NCBI RefSeq assembly: GCF_012034175.1
Contig: NZ_JAATEJ010000016.1
Coordinates: 1-64,000, forward strand
Reading direction: 5' to 3'
DNA from: Actinacidiphila epipremni
Lineage (GTDB): Bacteria; Actinomycetota; Actinomycetes; Streptomycetales; Streptomycetaceae
Length of the DNA: 64,000 nt
The notes under the pieces were generated by a model that saw only the letters and a list, made by a program, of their open reading frames with translations, was not told where the DNA came from and did no database searches. The first letter of the stretch is position 1; the number at the start of each line of letters is the position of its first letter. The translations under genes were made by a program, and so were the position numbers. Positions 54,892-64,000 of this stretch are shown here, piece after piece.

Positions 54892-55028
54892 CGCGAGTCG
54901 TCCCTTCGTCTGGGCTGCTCCGTGCACCACACTATGTGCGCATGCCCGAGAGCGCTGCGGGGATGCGCCCACAGGGGCCCGCCGACCCCCGTTCGGGTGG
55001 TGGCCGTACCGGAAGGCGAGGAGACCTG

Positions 55029-55847
55029 GTGACCATGGACCGACTGGCCAGGACCGTACGGGAGCAGGTCGCGCTGGGGCGGCTGCTCCCGCTGGGCGAG
55101 GCCGGGGATGCCGCCTGGATCACCGAGAGCGCCGCCGTGGCCGCGCTGCGGCGGGTCGCGGACGCACTGCCGGGGGTACGGCTGGGGGCGGTCGGGGTGC
55201 GGCTGGACGACGCCGGCGAGGACCCGGGTCCCGGGGGCGGGGCGGGCGAGGTGGCCGCGTTGGGCCGGGAGGATGACGCGGGCGGCGGGCCCCATGGGGC
55301 GGCGCCGACAGGGGCGCTGCCGTACGGGCCGCTGCGGATCACCGCGGACTTCGGGGCCGGGCTCGACGAGCCGCTGCCGCGCAGCGCCGAGCGGCTGCGG
55401 GCGGTGCTGTGGGCGACCGCGCGGGACGGGCTCGGGGTGCCGGTGCGGGCGGTGGACCTGGAGGTGTCGGGGCTGCTGGAGGGCGGGCCCGAGCTGGCGC
55501 AGGTGCGCGAGGGCGTGGTCGTCGAGGAGGGCGCGCAGGGCGAGGGCGCGCGGGAGCTGCCGGGCGCCGGGGAGGGGGCGCCCGGGGCGGCCGAGCGGGT
55601 GGCGGCGGCTGCGCTGGCCGTGCCGGGGGTGCTGCGGCTGACCCGGCGGCTCGCGGGGCTGGGCTCCGGCGTGCGGGTGCGCGACACGCAGGACGCCCCG
55701 GGGCGCCGGGTGCAGGTGCAGTTCGCGGTGGCGGCCGGGCACCGCCCGTACGAGGTGGCCCGGGCGGTGACGGCCGCGATCACCGCCGCCGCGGCCCTGG
55801 ACGCCCCGGGGCCGGTGGCGACGGCGGTGGTGGTGACGGACGCGTAG
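55029..55847 (+). CDS. Asp23-like protein (Streptomyces 'nucleopolyhedrovirus P10 family')
   Basis: A 272-residue soluble protein starting VTMDRLARTVREQVALGRLLPLGE. It has two alpha/beta units: one around LPGVRLGAVGVRLDDA, and the second ending VQVQFAVAAGHRPYEVARAV, the latter resembling Asp23 domains. Databases call this family nucleopolyhedrovirus P10, a historical misnomer. It is divergent from and probably functionally linked to the Asp23 operon. The GTG at 55029 has GAGGAG five bases upstream; an ATG two codons downstream is possible. Confidence 0.75.
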   Translation: MTMDRLARTVREQVALGRLLPLGEAGDAAWITESAAVAALRRVADALPGVRLGAVGVRLDDAGEDPGPGGGAGEVAALGREDDAGGGPHGAAPTGALPYGPLRITADFGAGLDEPLPRSAERLRAVLWATARDGLGVPVRAVDLEVSGLLEGGPELAQVREGVVVEEGAQGEGARELPGAGEGAPGAAERVAAAALAVPGVLRLTRRLAGLGSGVRVRDTQDAPGRRVQVQFAVAAGHRPYEVARAVTAAITAAAALDAPGPVATAVVVTDA

Positions 55848-55886
55848 CCGCTGCCGCGCGGGCGTACCGCCCCCGGGCCGTACCGG

Positions 55887-56684
55887 CTACTCCGCGGCGC
55901 CGGCCAGGTCGCGCAGCCGGCGGCCCTGGGCGGCGCGTTCGGCGGCGTACTGCTCGGGCTCGGTGTGGGTCAGGGCGGTGCGCAGCAGGGCCTTGGTCTC
56001 GTTGACGGCGTCGCGGGGCGGGCCGAGCAGCGCGGCGGTGAGGTCGGCGACGGCGGCGTCGAGCTCGGCGGCGGGCACGACGGCGTTGGCCAGGCCGGTG
56101 CGCTCGGCCTCCTCGGCGTGCACGACCCGGCCGGTCACGCAGATCTCCAGCGCGCGGGCGTAGCCGACCAGTTCGGCCAGCGGCTTGGTGCCGGTGAGGT
56201 CGGGCACCAGGCCGAGGCTGGTCTCGCGCATGGCGAACTGCACGTCGTCGGCGCACACCCGCAGGTCGCACGCCAGCGCGAGCTGGAAGCCGGCGCCGAT
56301 GGCATGGCCCTGGACGGCGGCGACCGTGATCAGGTCGGTGCGCCGCCACCAGGTGAAGGCCTGCTGGTAGGCGGCGATGGTCGCGTCGAGCTCGGCCGCG
56401 TCGCCGCGCCCGAGTGCGAGGAACGACGGCCCGCCGTCGAAGCCTTCGGGGGTGAACGCCTGCCGGTCGAGCCCGGCGGAGAAGGACGGCCCCTCGGCGC
56501 GCAGCACCGCGACCCGTACGGTCCCCGGCAGCAGCCGGCCCGCCTCGGTCAGCGCCTGCCACAGGGCGGGCGTCTGCGCGTTGCGCTTGGCCGGGTTGCA
56601 CAGGGTGATGGTGGCGACGGCGCCGGTGCCGTCCAGCGCGAGCCGGATTCCGTCGCGGGCGAGCAGGATCGTGTCATCGGGCAT
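55887..56684 (-). CDS. Enoyl-CoA hydratase/isomerase (crotonase) family protein
   Basis: A 265-residue crotonase-fold protein with an oxyanion-hole region (SFSAGLD and QGHAIGAGFQLALACDLR). By alignment from memory, the first catalytic Glu of true hydratases appears as Gln (GFQLA where ECH has GCELA), while the second acid position (RETSLGLVP) keeps Glu, so it may not be a plain hydratase. The ATG has a perfect GGAGGT five bases upstream. Confidence 0.88.
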   Translation of the reverse strand: MPDDTILLARDGIRLALDGTGAVATITLCNPAKRNAQTPALWQALTEAGRLLPGTVRVAVLRAEGPSFSAGLDRQAFTPEGFDGGPSFLALGRGDAAELDATIAAYQQAFTWWRRTDLITVAAVQGHAIGAGFQLALACDLRVCADDVQFAMRETSLGLVPDLTGTKPLAELVGYARALEICVTGRVVHAEEAERTGLANAVVPAAELDAAVADLTAALLGPPRDAVNETKALLRTALTHTEPEQYAAERAAQGRRLRDLAGAAE

Positions 56685-56846
56685 CGGGGACCTCCGAGCG
56701 GACCGCGTACATGCGTGAGGAGCGAGGTGATTACCGAAGAGTAACCAACTGCTCGGTACGCAGGCCCGCGGGGTACGGGGAGGTGCCCCGCCCGTCGGGA
56801 CCGGGCCGGGCGGCCCGGCCGGGGCGTGTCGGGCGTGACCTGCCGG

Positions 56847-57068
56847 TCAGGCGGTGACGGCCTTCTTGCCCCGTGTCGCTCCGCCGCGACCGCGCAGGGT
56901 CACGCCGGACTCGCTGAGCATCCGGTGGACGAACCCGTAGGACCGGCCCGTTTCCTCGGCCAGCGCACGGATGCTCGCACCGGAGTCGTACTTCTTCTTC
57001 AGGTCTGCCGCGAGCTTCTCGCGCGCGGCGCCGGTCACCCGGCTGCCCTTCTTCAGAGTCTCGGCCAC
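56847..57068 (-). CDS. Small helix-turn-helix DNA-binding protein
   Basis: A 73-residue basic protein with a central helix-turn-helix (SGASIRALAEETGRSYGFVH), flanked by KLAADLKKKYD and a glycine/arginine-rich end (LRGRGGATRGKK). It belongs to a family of small HTH proteins conserved in Streptomyces; its targets are unknown to me. The GTG at 57068 has a perfect AGGAGG six bases upstream. Confidence 0.88.
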   Translation of the reverse strand: MAETLKKGSRVTGAAREKLAADLKKKYDSGASIRALAEETGRSYGFVHRMLSESGVTLRGRGGATRGKKAVTA

Positions 57069-57467
57069 CCGTGCCTCCTCCTGGGGAAGTGCGCTCTGGA
57101 CTCTCATGATCACCCCTAAGCGCCTTCCTGGCCACCCATTCGACAAGGTCTGTCACCGCACATTCCCCAGCCGAATGCCCCGATAGTCATGGAAGAACGC
57201 TTCCGGGCGCGCATTTTCCGCCGGTAATTTCCGCGGGCGGAACTGCGCCCGCGCAATACCAGCAGGTCAGGGGCTGTCGGTAAGGTGTTTACCGACGTCA
57301 CGCCACTGATCGTCGCGCCCCGCGGCGGTCGGGCGCCGGCGTGCGCCGGTACGAGCCGGACTCATGCAAATGACGGACGCGCGATGGGCCGAATGATCCA
57401 TACGGCATGATCATCCGGCCGTTGACCAGGCCAGTGGCCCGCTCCCCCGCCGGGTCGCGGGCGGGCC
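57069..57467. other. Intergenic region with a palindrome, no gene seen
   Basis: A 399-base gap upstream of the small HTH gene and downstream of the ABC-F gene, somewhat AT-richer than average. It probably carries the HTH gene's promoter. The clearest signal is the dyad at 57276-57296. No RNA gene was recognised. Confidence 0.5.
57276..57296. promoter_or_regulatory. Perfect palindrome, possible operator
   Basis: GTCGGTAA-GGTGT-TTACCGAC, an 8-bp perfect inverted repeat with a five-base centre, about 200 bases upstream of the small HTH gene. Its size suits a dimeric regulator. Confidence 0.45.
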
Positions 57468-59066
<1,599 letters not shown>

Positions 59067-59099
59067 GGGGTGTGCTCCATGGCGTGGCGGAGGGCCTGG

Positions 59100-59172
59100 C
59101 GGCCGGACGGACCGGCAGGACCGGGAAACGGGCGGACCGGATGGACCGGGTGGAACCGGTGGGGCCGGATGG
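59100..59172. repeat. GGACCGG-type degenerate repeat in the ABC-F leader
   Basis: Seven or so copies of a GGACCGG/GGAACCGG-like motif (CGGACCGG, GGACCGGG, GGACCGGA, GGACCGGGT, GGAACCGG, GGGGCCGG) spaced 8-12 bases apart between the leader ORF and the ABC-F gene. On the transcript they read as repeated CCGGUCC, able to form alternative pairings. Confidence 0.5.
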
Positions 59173-59208
59173 ACGCGGGCAACGGGGCGTCGCGCGTCAC
59201 GCCAGGGG

Positions 59209-59232
59209 CTAATCGAGGACCAGTACAGCCAT
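59209..59232 (-). CDS. Leader peptide ORF (MAVLVLD) upstream of the ABC-F gene
   Basis: ATG GCT GTA CTG GTC CTC GAT TAG, seven codons, 142 bases before the ABC-F start. A -10-like TAGACT lies seven bases upstream of the ATG, so the transcript probably starts at this ATG. A ribosome stalled here could change folding or termination downstream, as in leader-controlled antibiotic-resistance ABC-F genes. Evidence is positional only. Confidence 0.55.
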   Translation of the reverse strand: MAVLVLD

Positions 59233-59239
59233 ACGGGCC

Positions 59240-59245
59240 AGTCTA
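59240..59245 (-). promoter_or_regulatory. -10 element of the leader ORF/ABC-F promoter
   Basis: TAGACT on the minus strand, seven bases before the leader ORF start. No convincing -35 was found at 17-18 bases. Confidence 0.4.
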
Positions 59246-59355
59246 ACCGGCGCGCGCCAGGGGATTTCCGTCCCGCCGGTAAGGGCCGGTCCACGAGGCG
59301 GCCGGTCCTTGCCGGGGACGCCGGCGGGCGGGGCCCGCCGGGTGGTGCGGGCGGG

Positions 59356-60735
59356 TCAGGACTCGCCGGTGTGGACCTGGAAGGCCGCCTTGCGCATGGC
59401 CTTGGCCAGCACCGGGTCGGGGTGCGCGGCGGCGAGCGCCACGAGGACCTGCACGGTGCGGGGGTGACCTACGTCACGCACCTCCTGGAGCAGTCCGGGC
59501 ACCGAGCCCTGCACGGCGGTCTCCAGGTGGCTGACAAGGAGGTGGTCCTCGCCGTGGTCGGCGACGGCGGCGGCGGTGTCCACCCACAGCCAGGTCGCCT
59601 CCTCGCGGGTCAGCAGCCGGGTCGCGGTGTCCGGGTCGTCGCCGTCGAGTTCGGCGAGCCACAGCACCGCGTACGGCCGCAGGCCCGGCTCGTCGACGAC
59701 CGCGCGCACCGCGGGCTCGGCCGGTTCGCCGACGACCCGCAGCGCCTCGAAGGCCAGGCCGCGCAGCAGCGCGTCGTCACCGCGGGCGGTCTCCAGGAGC
59801 TCGGCGACGGCCGGGGCGACCGGGCGGGCGGCGAGCCAGGCGCGGTATTCGGCGCGGGCGGGGCCGGGCGAGAGCCGGGCGCAGGCGCGCAGCATGGTCG
59901 CGGCGGACTGCTCGATGTGCCCGGCCGGGCCCTGGGCGGCGACGCAGATCTGCTCCAGCTTGACCCACACCGCCCAGCTGCCGAGCGCGGTGAGCGCGAC
60001 CTCGTCGGGGCGGGCCGGGTCGCGCGGCTGGAGCGCTCCCACCCTGCCGACGGCCTCCAGCGTCCAGTCCAGCAGTGTCGGCAGCGGGTCGCCGGCCCCG
60101 TCGGCGGGCGGCTCGTGGCGCTCGGTGCGCAGCTCGGCGACGCGCTGGCGCAGCAGGTCCAGCAGGGTGTCGATCGGCACCGGCCCGTTGGACAGATGCA
60201 GGAAGGACAGCAACTGCGGTGCGGCCTCGATGACTTCGGCGACCAGCGCCGGGTCGGGCCCGGGCCGGCCGCCGGGCGGCGAGGGCAGGAAGGGGTGGGC
60301 GAGCGACCAGGCGTCGAAGAGCGCGACCCAGCCGCGCAGCACGGCGGTGTCGTCGGTGTCCCAGGCGCGCAGCCGCCAGCCGGGCCGGGCGGTGCCGCCG
60401 TGCAGCTCGATCAGGCCGGAGAGCCTGGCGCGGTCCCAGGCGGTGCGGATCTGGCCGGGGGTCAGGTCCAGGTCCGCGGCGGCGCGGGCCAGGACGTCGT
60501 CGGGCAGTATGCCGGTCGGTCCGGCGGTGCCGGGCCCGGTGCCGGCCCAGCGCGCCAGCCGCGCGGCGGCGGCGAGTTCGGCGCGGGCGAACCGGGCCAG
60601 GTCCGGGAGCGGGGGGGTGCCTTCGGGCGGGCGCGGCGGTCTTGGCCTGCGCGTGGCCGCGGTCCTGCGGGCGGCGGTGAGCGGCCGGCGGGGGACAAGG
60701 CGGAGCGGAGTGTCTCGCGGGCTACGGGACGTCAC
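59356..60735 (-). CDS. Conserved hypothetical protein, helical-repeat-like
   Basis: A 459-residue soluble protein I do not recognise. After an Arg/Pro-rich N-terminus (residues 1-45), most of the sequence looks helical, with HEAT-like pairs towards the end (HPRTVQVLVALAAAHPDPVLAKAMRKAAF). No membrane segment or catalytic motif is evident. The GTG at 60735 is a guess; the ribosome site is poor and the frame is open to 60852. Confidence 0.7.
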   Translation of the reverse strand: MTSRSPRDTPLRLVPRRPLTAARRTAATRRPRPPRPPEGTPPLPDLARFARAELAAAARLARWAGTGPGTAGPTGILPDDVLARAAADLDLTPGQIRTAWDRARLSGLIELHGGTARPGWRLRAWDTDDTAVLRGWVALFDAWSLAHPFLPSPPGGRPGPDPALVAEVIEAAPQLLSFLHLSNGPVPIDTLLDLLRQRVAELRTERHEPPADGAGDPLPTLLDWTLEAVGRVGALQPRDPARPDEVALTALGSWAVWVKLEQICVAAQGPAGHIEQSAATMLRACARLSPGPARAEYRAWLAARPVAPAVAELLETARGDDALLRGLAFEALRVVGEPAEPAVRAVVDEPGLRPYAVLWLAELDGDDPDTATRLLTREEATWLWVDTAAAVADHGEDHLLVSHLETAVQGSVPGLLQEVRDVGHPRTVQVLVALAAAHPDPVLAKAMRKAAFQVHTGES

Positions 60736-60871
60736 TGGAGAAGTCTCGCCCCATCGCGCCCAGATTCCCAATCGGCCGATCCCGCACGGCCGGTACGCCC
60801 GCCGCCCGCGCCCGCGCGGGGCCCCGCGCGGGCCGGTGACCGGCGGCTTCACCGGCGCCCGCCGGCCCGGC

Positions 60872-61990
60872 TCACATGAGCGGGGTCAGGAAGCGGCGCA
60901 GGCTCTCCTCGTACGCCTCCGGGTCGGCGTTCCACATCGCGCCGTGCTCGGCGCCGCGGACGGTGTGCAGCACGATGCGGTCCGGGTGGCGGTCGGCGAG
61001 GGCGCGGGAGGCGGCCCAGGGCGCGAGGGTGTCGTCGGGGCCGTGGAAGACCACCGTGGGGACGGTGGGCGGCGCCGGGTCGGCGGGCGCGGTGTCGGCC
61101 TGCCGGCCGGGTACGTTCGTGCGGCCCTCGGCGGCCCGGATCGCCAGCGGGGTGAGCGGCGCGGGCATGCCGTGCCGGTGCGCGGCGGCGGCGACGGTGC
61201 TGCGCCAGTCCAGCACCGGCGAGTCCAGCACCAGGCCCACGACCCGGTCCCGTACGCCCGACAGGCGGTGGGCGTGCAGGGCCATGGTGGCGCCGACCGA
61301 CCAGCCGTACAGCACGATGCGCCGGGCGCCGTACTCGACGGCGTAGCGCATGGCCGCGTCCACGTCGCGCCATTCGGTACGGCCGAGGTGGCTGATGCCG
61401 TCGGGCGGCGGCGGGGCGCCGGGGTCGCCGCGGTAGCCGAGGACGAGCTGGGTCAGGCGGTGCTTGTGCAGGGCGGGCAGCACGTTCAGGGCGTGCTCGC
61501 GGGTGGCGTCCAGGCCGTGCACGGTGATGACCCAGGTGGTGCGGGCGCCGGGCAGGTACCATCCGGGCAGCGGGCCCAGCTCGCCGGGCACGTCCACCTC
61601 GGTGTACTCCAGGCCGAGCGCGACATGCGGGTTGCCGCGGTGCACCTGCGGGGTGAAATGGACGGGGGTGCCGGCGTCGAGCGAGCCGTGCGGCACGGCG
61701 AGCAGCTTGCGCGTGACGGTGTAGGCGGCGCCGTCCACGACGTCGCCGGTGACGGCGTGCAGGCCGCCGCGGCCGGTGAGCCCGTAGACCCCGCGCCGCA
61801 CCGAGGCGGGGGTGCGGGTGAGGGTGACGCGGTCCTCGGTGACGGTGTGCACCGTGACGGCGCCCTCGCCGTTGCCGGCGCCGCCCCGGCGCAGGGCAAA
61901 CCTCGATCCGTACCGGCCGGCCACCACGAGGGCGGCGGTGCCGGCACCCAGCACGGTCGTGGCCGTGGCCACGGCGGTTCGCAGTCGCAT
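60872..61990 (-). CDS. Alpha/beta hydrolase, membrane-anchored or secreted
   Basis: A 372-residue protein with an N-terminal hydrophobic segment (RTAVATATTVLGAGTAALVVAG), a 90-residue beta-rich part, then an alpha/beta hydrolase fold. The nucleophile elbow is GWSVG (Ser nucleophile), with Asp in HGPDDTLAP and His in GAEHGAMW completing a triad. The substrate is unknown. The ATG at 61990 with GGACGGG upstream is preferred over a GTG five codons earlier. Confidence 0.85.
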   Translation of the reverse strand: MRLRTAVATATTVLGAGTAALVVAGRYGSRFALRRGGAGNGEGAVTVHTVTEDRVTLTRTPASVRRGVYGLTGRGGLHAVTGDVVDGAAYTVTRKLLAVPHGSLDAGTPVHFTPQVHRGNPHVALGLEYTEVDVPGELGPLPGWYLPGARTTWVITVHGLDATREHALNVLPALHKHRLTQLVLGYRGDPGAPPPPDGISHLGRTEWRDVDAAMRYAVEYGARRIVLYGWSVGATMALHAHRLSGVRDRVVGLVLDSPVLDWRSTVAAAAHRHGMPAPLTPLAIRAAEGRTNVPGRQADTAPADPAPPTVPTVVFHGPDDTLAPWAASRALADRHPDRIVLHTVRGAEHGAMWNADPEAYEESLRRFLTPLM

Positions 61991-62053
61991 CCCGTCCAGT
62001 CTCACCGTTGCCCGTGTTCCCGGCCATCCGGAGCGGAAACCGCGGGCAGCCGC

Positions 62054-62707
62054 TCAGTCCGGTCGGCCGTATCCGGCGAGCGCCCGGGCGGCCCGCGCGA
62101 GCGCGTCCGGCGGGAGGGTGCGCGGGGTGCCGGCGGCGCTCGCCAGCAGCCAGACCCTGCTCATCCATTCGAGCTGCGCGGTGTGCTCGTAGGCCCGCTC
62201 CAGGGTCGCGGCGTGCACGAGCGTGCCGTGGTTGGCCAGCAGGCAGCCGGTACGGTCGCGCAGCGCGGCCAGGGCGGCCTCGGCGAGTTCCGCGGTGCCG
62301 TAGAGCGCGTAGCGGGCGACCCGGACGGGGCCGCCGAGGGCCGCGGTCATGTAGTGGACGGCCGGCAGCTCGTCGGTGAGCAGCGAGACCGCGGTGGCGT
62401 GCGGCGCGTGGGTGTGCACGATCGCGGCGGCGCCGGTCTCCCGGTAGACGGCCAGGTGCAGCGGCAGCTCGCTGGTGGGGCGCAGCGCGCCGCGCACCTG
62501 CCGCCCGTCGAGGTCCACGGCGACCAGGTCGCCGGGCCGCAGCCGGTCGTAGGGCACGCCCGTCGGGGTGACGGCGACCAGGTCGCCGACCCGGGCCGAG
62601 ACATTGCCGGACGTGCCGACGACCAGGCCGTCCGCGACACTGCGGCGGGCGGTGTCCACCACGTCCGACCAGGCCCTCTCCAGGGCGTCCTGCCGCTTTT
62701 CCGCCAC
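62054..62707 (-). CDS. Class II aldolase/adducin family protein (FucA-like)
   Basis: A 217-residue zinc aldolase-type protein. The metal ligands H98, H100 and H160 (VHTHAPH and LLANHGT) and the catalytic E80 in RPTSELPLH are as in L-fuculose-phosphate aldolase, which splits a sugar phosphate to dihydroxyacetone phosphate and lactaldehyde. The actual sugar is unknown. The GTG at 62707 has GGAGGG seven bases upstream. It is divergent from the oxidoreductase gene across a tandem-repeat region. Confidence 0.9.
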   Translation of the reverse strand: MAEKRQDALERAWSDVVDTARRSVADGLVVGTSGNVSARVGDLVAVTPTGVPYDRLRPGDLVAVDLDGRQVRGALRPTSELPLHLAVYRETGAAAIVHTHAPHATAVSLLTDELPAVHYMTAALGGPVRVARYALYGTAELAEAALAALRDRTGCLLANHGTLVHAATLERAYEHTAQLEWMSRVWLLASAAGTPRTLPPDALARAARALAGYGRPD

Positions 62708-62802
62708 ACCGGATCCCTCCGCTCGCCGGGGCCCCGCCGGGCCGTTGCCGCCGGGCGCGGGCGCCAGTAGCGTCCCAGCCCACGTCATCGGCCCACCGCA
62801 CG

Positions 62803-62880
62803 CGTCCACATCGCTCGTCCGCAGCGCTCGTCCGCATCAGGCGTCCGCATCAGGCGTCCGCACGTCCGCACACGTCCGCG
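62803..62880. repeat. 13-bp tandem repeats of CGTCCGCA
   Basis: Seven copies of CGTCC[AG]C[AG] start at 62803, 62816, 62829, 62842, 62855, 62863 and 62873; the first five are in perfect 13-base register. They occupy the gap between the divergent aldolase and oxidoreductase genes, ending 17 bases before the latter's ATG. Confidence 0.85.
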
Positions 62881-62897
62881 GGGATTGCAGGGGAATT

Positions 62898-64000
62898 ATG
62901 ACCACCGTCAACGGCGGCATCTCGTTCTGGTACGCGGCCGGCGGCGTCCCGCTGCCCCGCGCGCCGCTGCCCGGCGACACGGACGCCGACGTGGTGGTCG
63001 TCGGCGGCGGCTTCACGGGGCTGTGGACCGCGTACTACCTCAAGCAGGCGCTGCCGTCGCTGCGGATCACCGTGCTGGAGGCGCGCTTCTGCGGTTACGG
63101 CGCCTCGGGGCGCAACGGCGGCTGGCTCTACAACGGCGTCGCCGGCCGCGACCGCTACGCCCGGCTGCACGGGCACGACGCGGCCGTACGGCTCCAGCGG
63201 GCGATGAACGGCGCCGTGGACGAGGTCGTGCGGGTCGCGGCGGCCGAGCGGATCGAGGCGGCCGTCCGGCGCGGCGGCGTACTCGAAGTGGCCTGCTCCC
63301 CCGCGCAGTTGGCGCGGCTGCGGGCGTACCACGCGCGGGAGGCGGCCTTCGGCGAGACCGACCGGCTGCTGCTGGACGCCGCCGAGGCGGCGGACCGGGT
63401 GCGGGTGGCGGGCGCGCTCGGCGGCACCTGGACACCGCACGGCGCCCGGGTGCAGCCGGCCGAACTGCTGCGGGGGCTGGCGGCGGCGGTGGAGCGGCTG
63501 GGGGTGGCGGTCCACGAGTCCACTCCGGTGACCGGGATCCGCCCCGGGCGGGCGGTGACCGCGCACGGCACGGTCCGGGCGCCGTACGTGCTGCGCTGCA
63601 CGGAGGGCTTCACCGCGTCGCTGGCGGGGCAGCGGCGCACCTGGCTGCCGATGAACTCCTCGATGATCGTCACCGAGCCGCTGCCGCCGCGGGTGTGGGC
63701 GGCGATCGGCTGGGAGGGCTGCGAGACGCTGGGCGACATGGCGCACGCGTACATGTACGCGCAGCGCACCGCGGACGGCCGGATCGCGCTCGGCGGGCGC
63801 GGGGTGCCGTACCGCTTCGGCTCGCGCACCGACCACGACGGGCGGACGGACCCGCGCACGCTCGCCGCGCTGCGGGAGGTCCTGGCGCGGCTCTTCCCGG
63901 CCGCCGCCGGGGTGCCGGTCGCGCACACCTGGTCGGGGGTGCTGGGGGTGCCGCGCGACTGGTGCGCGAGCGTGCATCTGGACCGGGGCAGCGGGCTCGG
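62898..64000 (+). CDS. FAD-dependent oxidoreductase (DAO family), C-terminus beyond the window
   Basis: The first 367 codons of a glycine/D-amino-acid oxidase-type flavoprotein; no stop occurs before the right edge. The dinucleotide-binding motif is DVVVVGGGFTGLWTAYYL, followed by an ASGRNGG flavin-contact segment. This layout is seen in gamma-glutamylputrescine oxidase-like and related amine oxidases. The ATG has AGGGGA upstream. It is incomplete here, so size and substrate remain open. Confidence 0.9.
   Translation, partial: MTTVNGGISFWYAAGGVPLPRAPLPGDTDADVVVVGGGFTGLWTAYYLKQALPSLRITVLEARFCGYGASGRNGGWLYNGVAGRDRYARLHGHDAAVRLQRAMNGAVDEVVRVAAAERIEAAVRRGGVLEVACSPAQLARLRAYHAREAAFGETDRLLLDAAEAADRVRVAGALGGTWTPHGARVQPAELLRGLAAAVERLGVAVHESTPVTGIRPGRAVTAHGTVRAPYVLRCTEGFTASLAGQRRTWLPMNSSMIVTEPLPPRVWAAIGWEGCETLGDMAHAYMYAQRTADGRIALGGRGVPYRFGSRTDHDGRTDPRTLAALREVLARLFPAAAGVPVAHTWSGVLGVPRDWCASVHLDRGSGL

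Overview
The window is chromosomal DNA of a high-GC actinomycete, most probably a Streptomyces or another Streptomycetaceae. Codons end almost always in G or C, and GTG starts behind GGAGG-like ribosome sites are common. It carries Streptomyces hallmarks: a Spo0M-type protein, DUF3099, a P10-family protein, a DivIVA-like protein, a DasR-type operator and a KptA/TldD/TldE cluster. No phage, insertion sequence, tRNA or CRISPR array was seen. Most of the window reads as conserved core chromosome; one accessory insertion (about 40.3-52.4 kb) stands out.

Layout. 0-6 kb: the leader of an rRNA operon reading off the left edge, then tyrS, a 3-methyladenine DNA glycosylase, a Spo0M-type protein, a PEBP-like protein, an HNH protein and a TSUP permease. 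5.5-13 kb: an NfeD-SPFH pair, a lone ABC ATPase, a GAF-type histidine kinase with its NarL-type regulator, and an SDR translationally coupled to a diverged QueA-like enzyme. 13-19 kb: a secreted SLT-domain protein, an Rv1747-like FHA-FHA-ABC exporter, serB and a SixA-type phosphatase. 19-24 kb: a CynX/NimT-type permease with a 40-residue companion protein and a divergent GntR regulator around one shared operator, then fabG-fabI. 23-26.5 kb: a membrane-tethered lytic polysaccharide monooxygenase whose promoter carries a DasR-type operator, a DivIVA-like coiled-coil protein, and a two-globin operon. 26.8-40.3 kb: tldD-tldE, kptA, small membrane proteins, moaA, a lysoplasmalogenase-like protein and a sterol-desaturase-like hydroxylase, an exonuclease-BRCT protein, a metallothionein-like protein, SURF1, a GH15 enzyme and an SDR lacking the usual Tyr/Lys pair.

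Accessory island: a secreted RHS/YD-repeat protein of about 2,470 residues ends in an RHS core, a Hint-type domain and a short C-terminal domain with a PD-(D/E)xK-like signature, as in polymorphic toxins. A 169-codon downstream ORF, apparently starting at CTG inside a CTGA overlap, is the candidate immunity gene. Divergent from the toxin, across an AT-rich promoter region, lies a large secreted DNRLRE/jellyroll protein. This toxin-immunity-surface protein set is the best candidate for an undescribed system.

52-64 kb: a five-gene Asp23/AmaP envelope-stress operon with a divergent Asp23-like gene, a crotonase-family protein, a small HTH protein, an ABC-F ATPase preceded by a seven-codon leaderless leader ORF, a conserved unknown, an alpha/beta hydrolase, a class II aldolase and a FAD-dependent oxidoreductase cut by the right edge. 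Annotation rests on reading alone; similarity searches were not possible.
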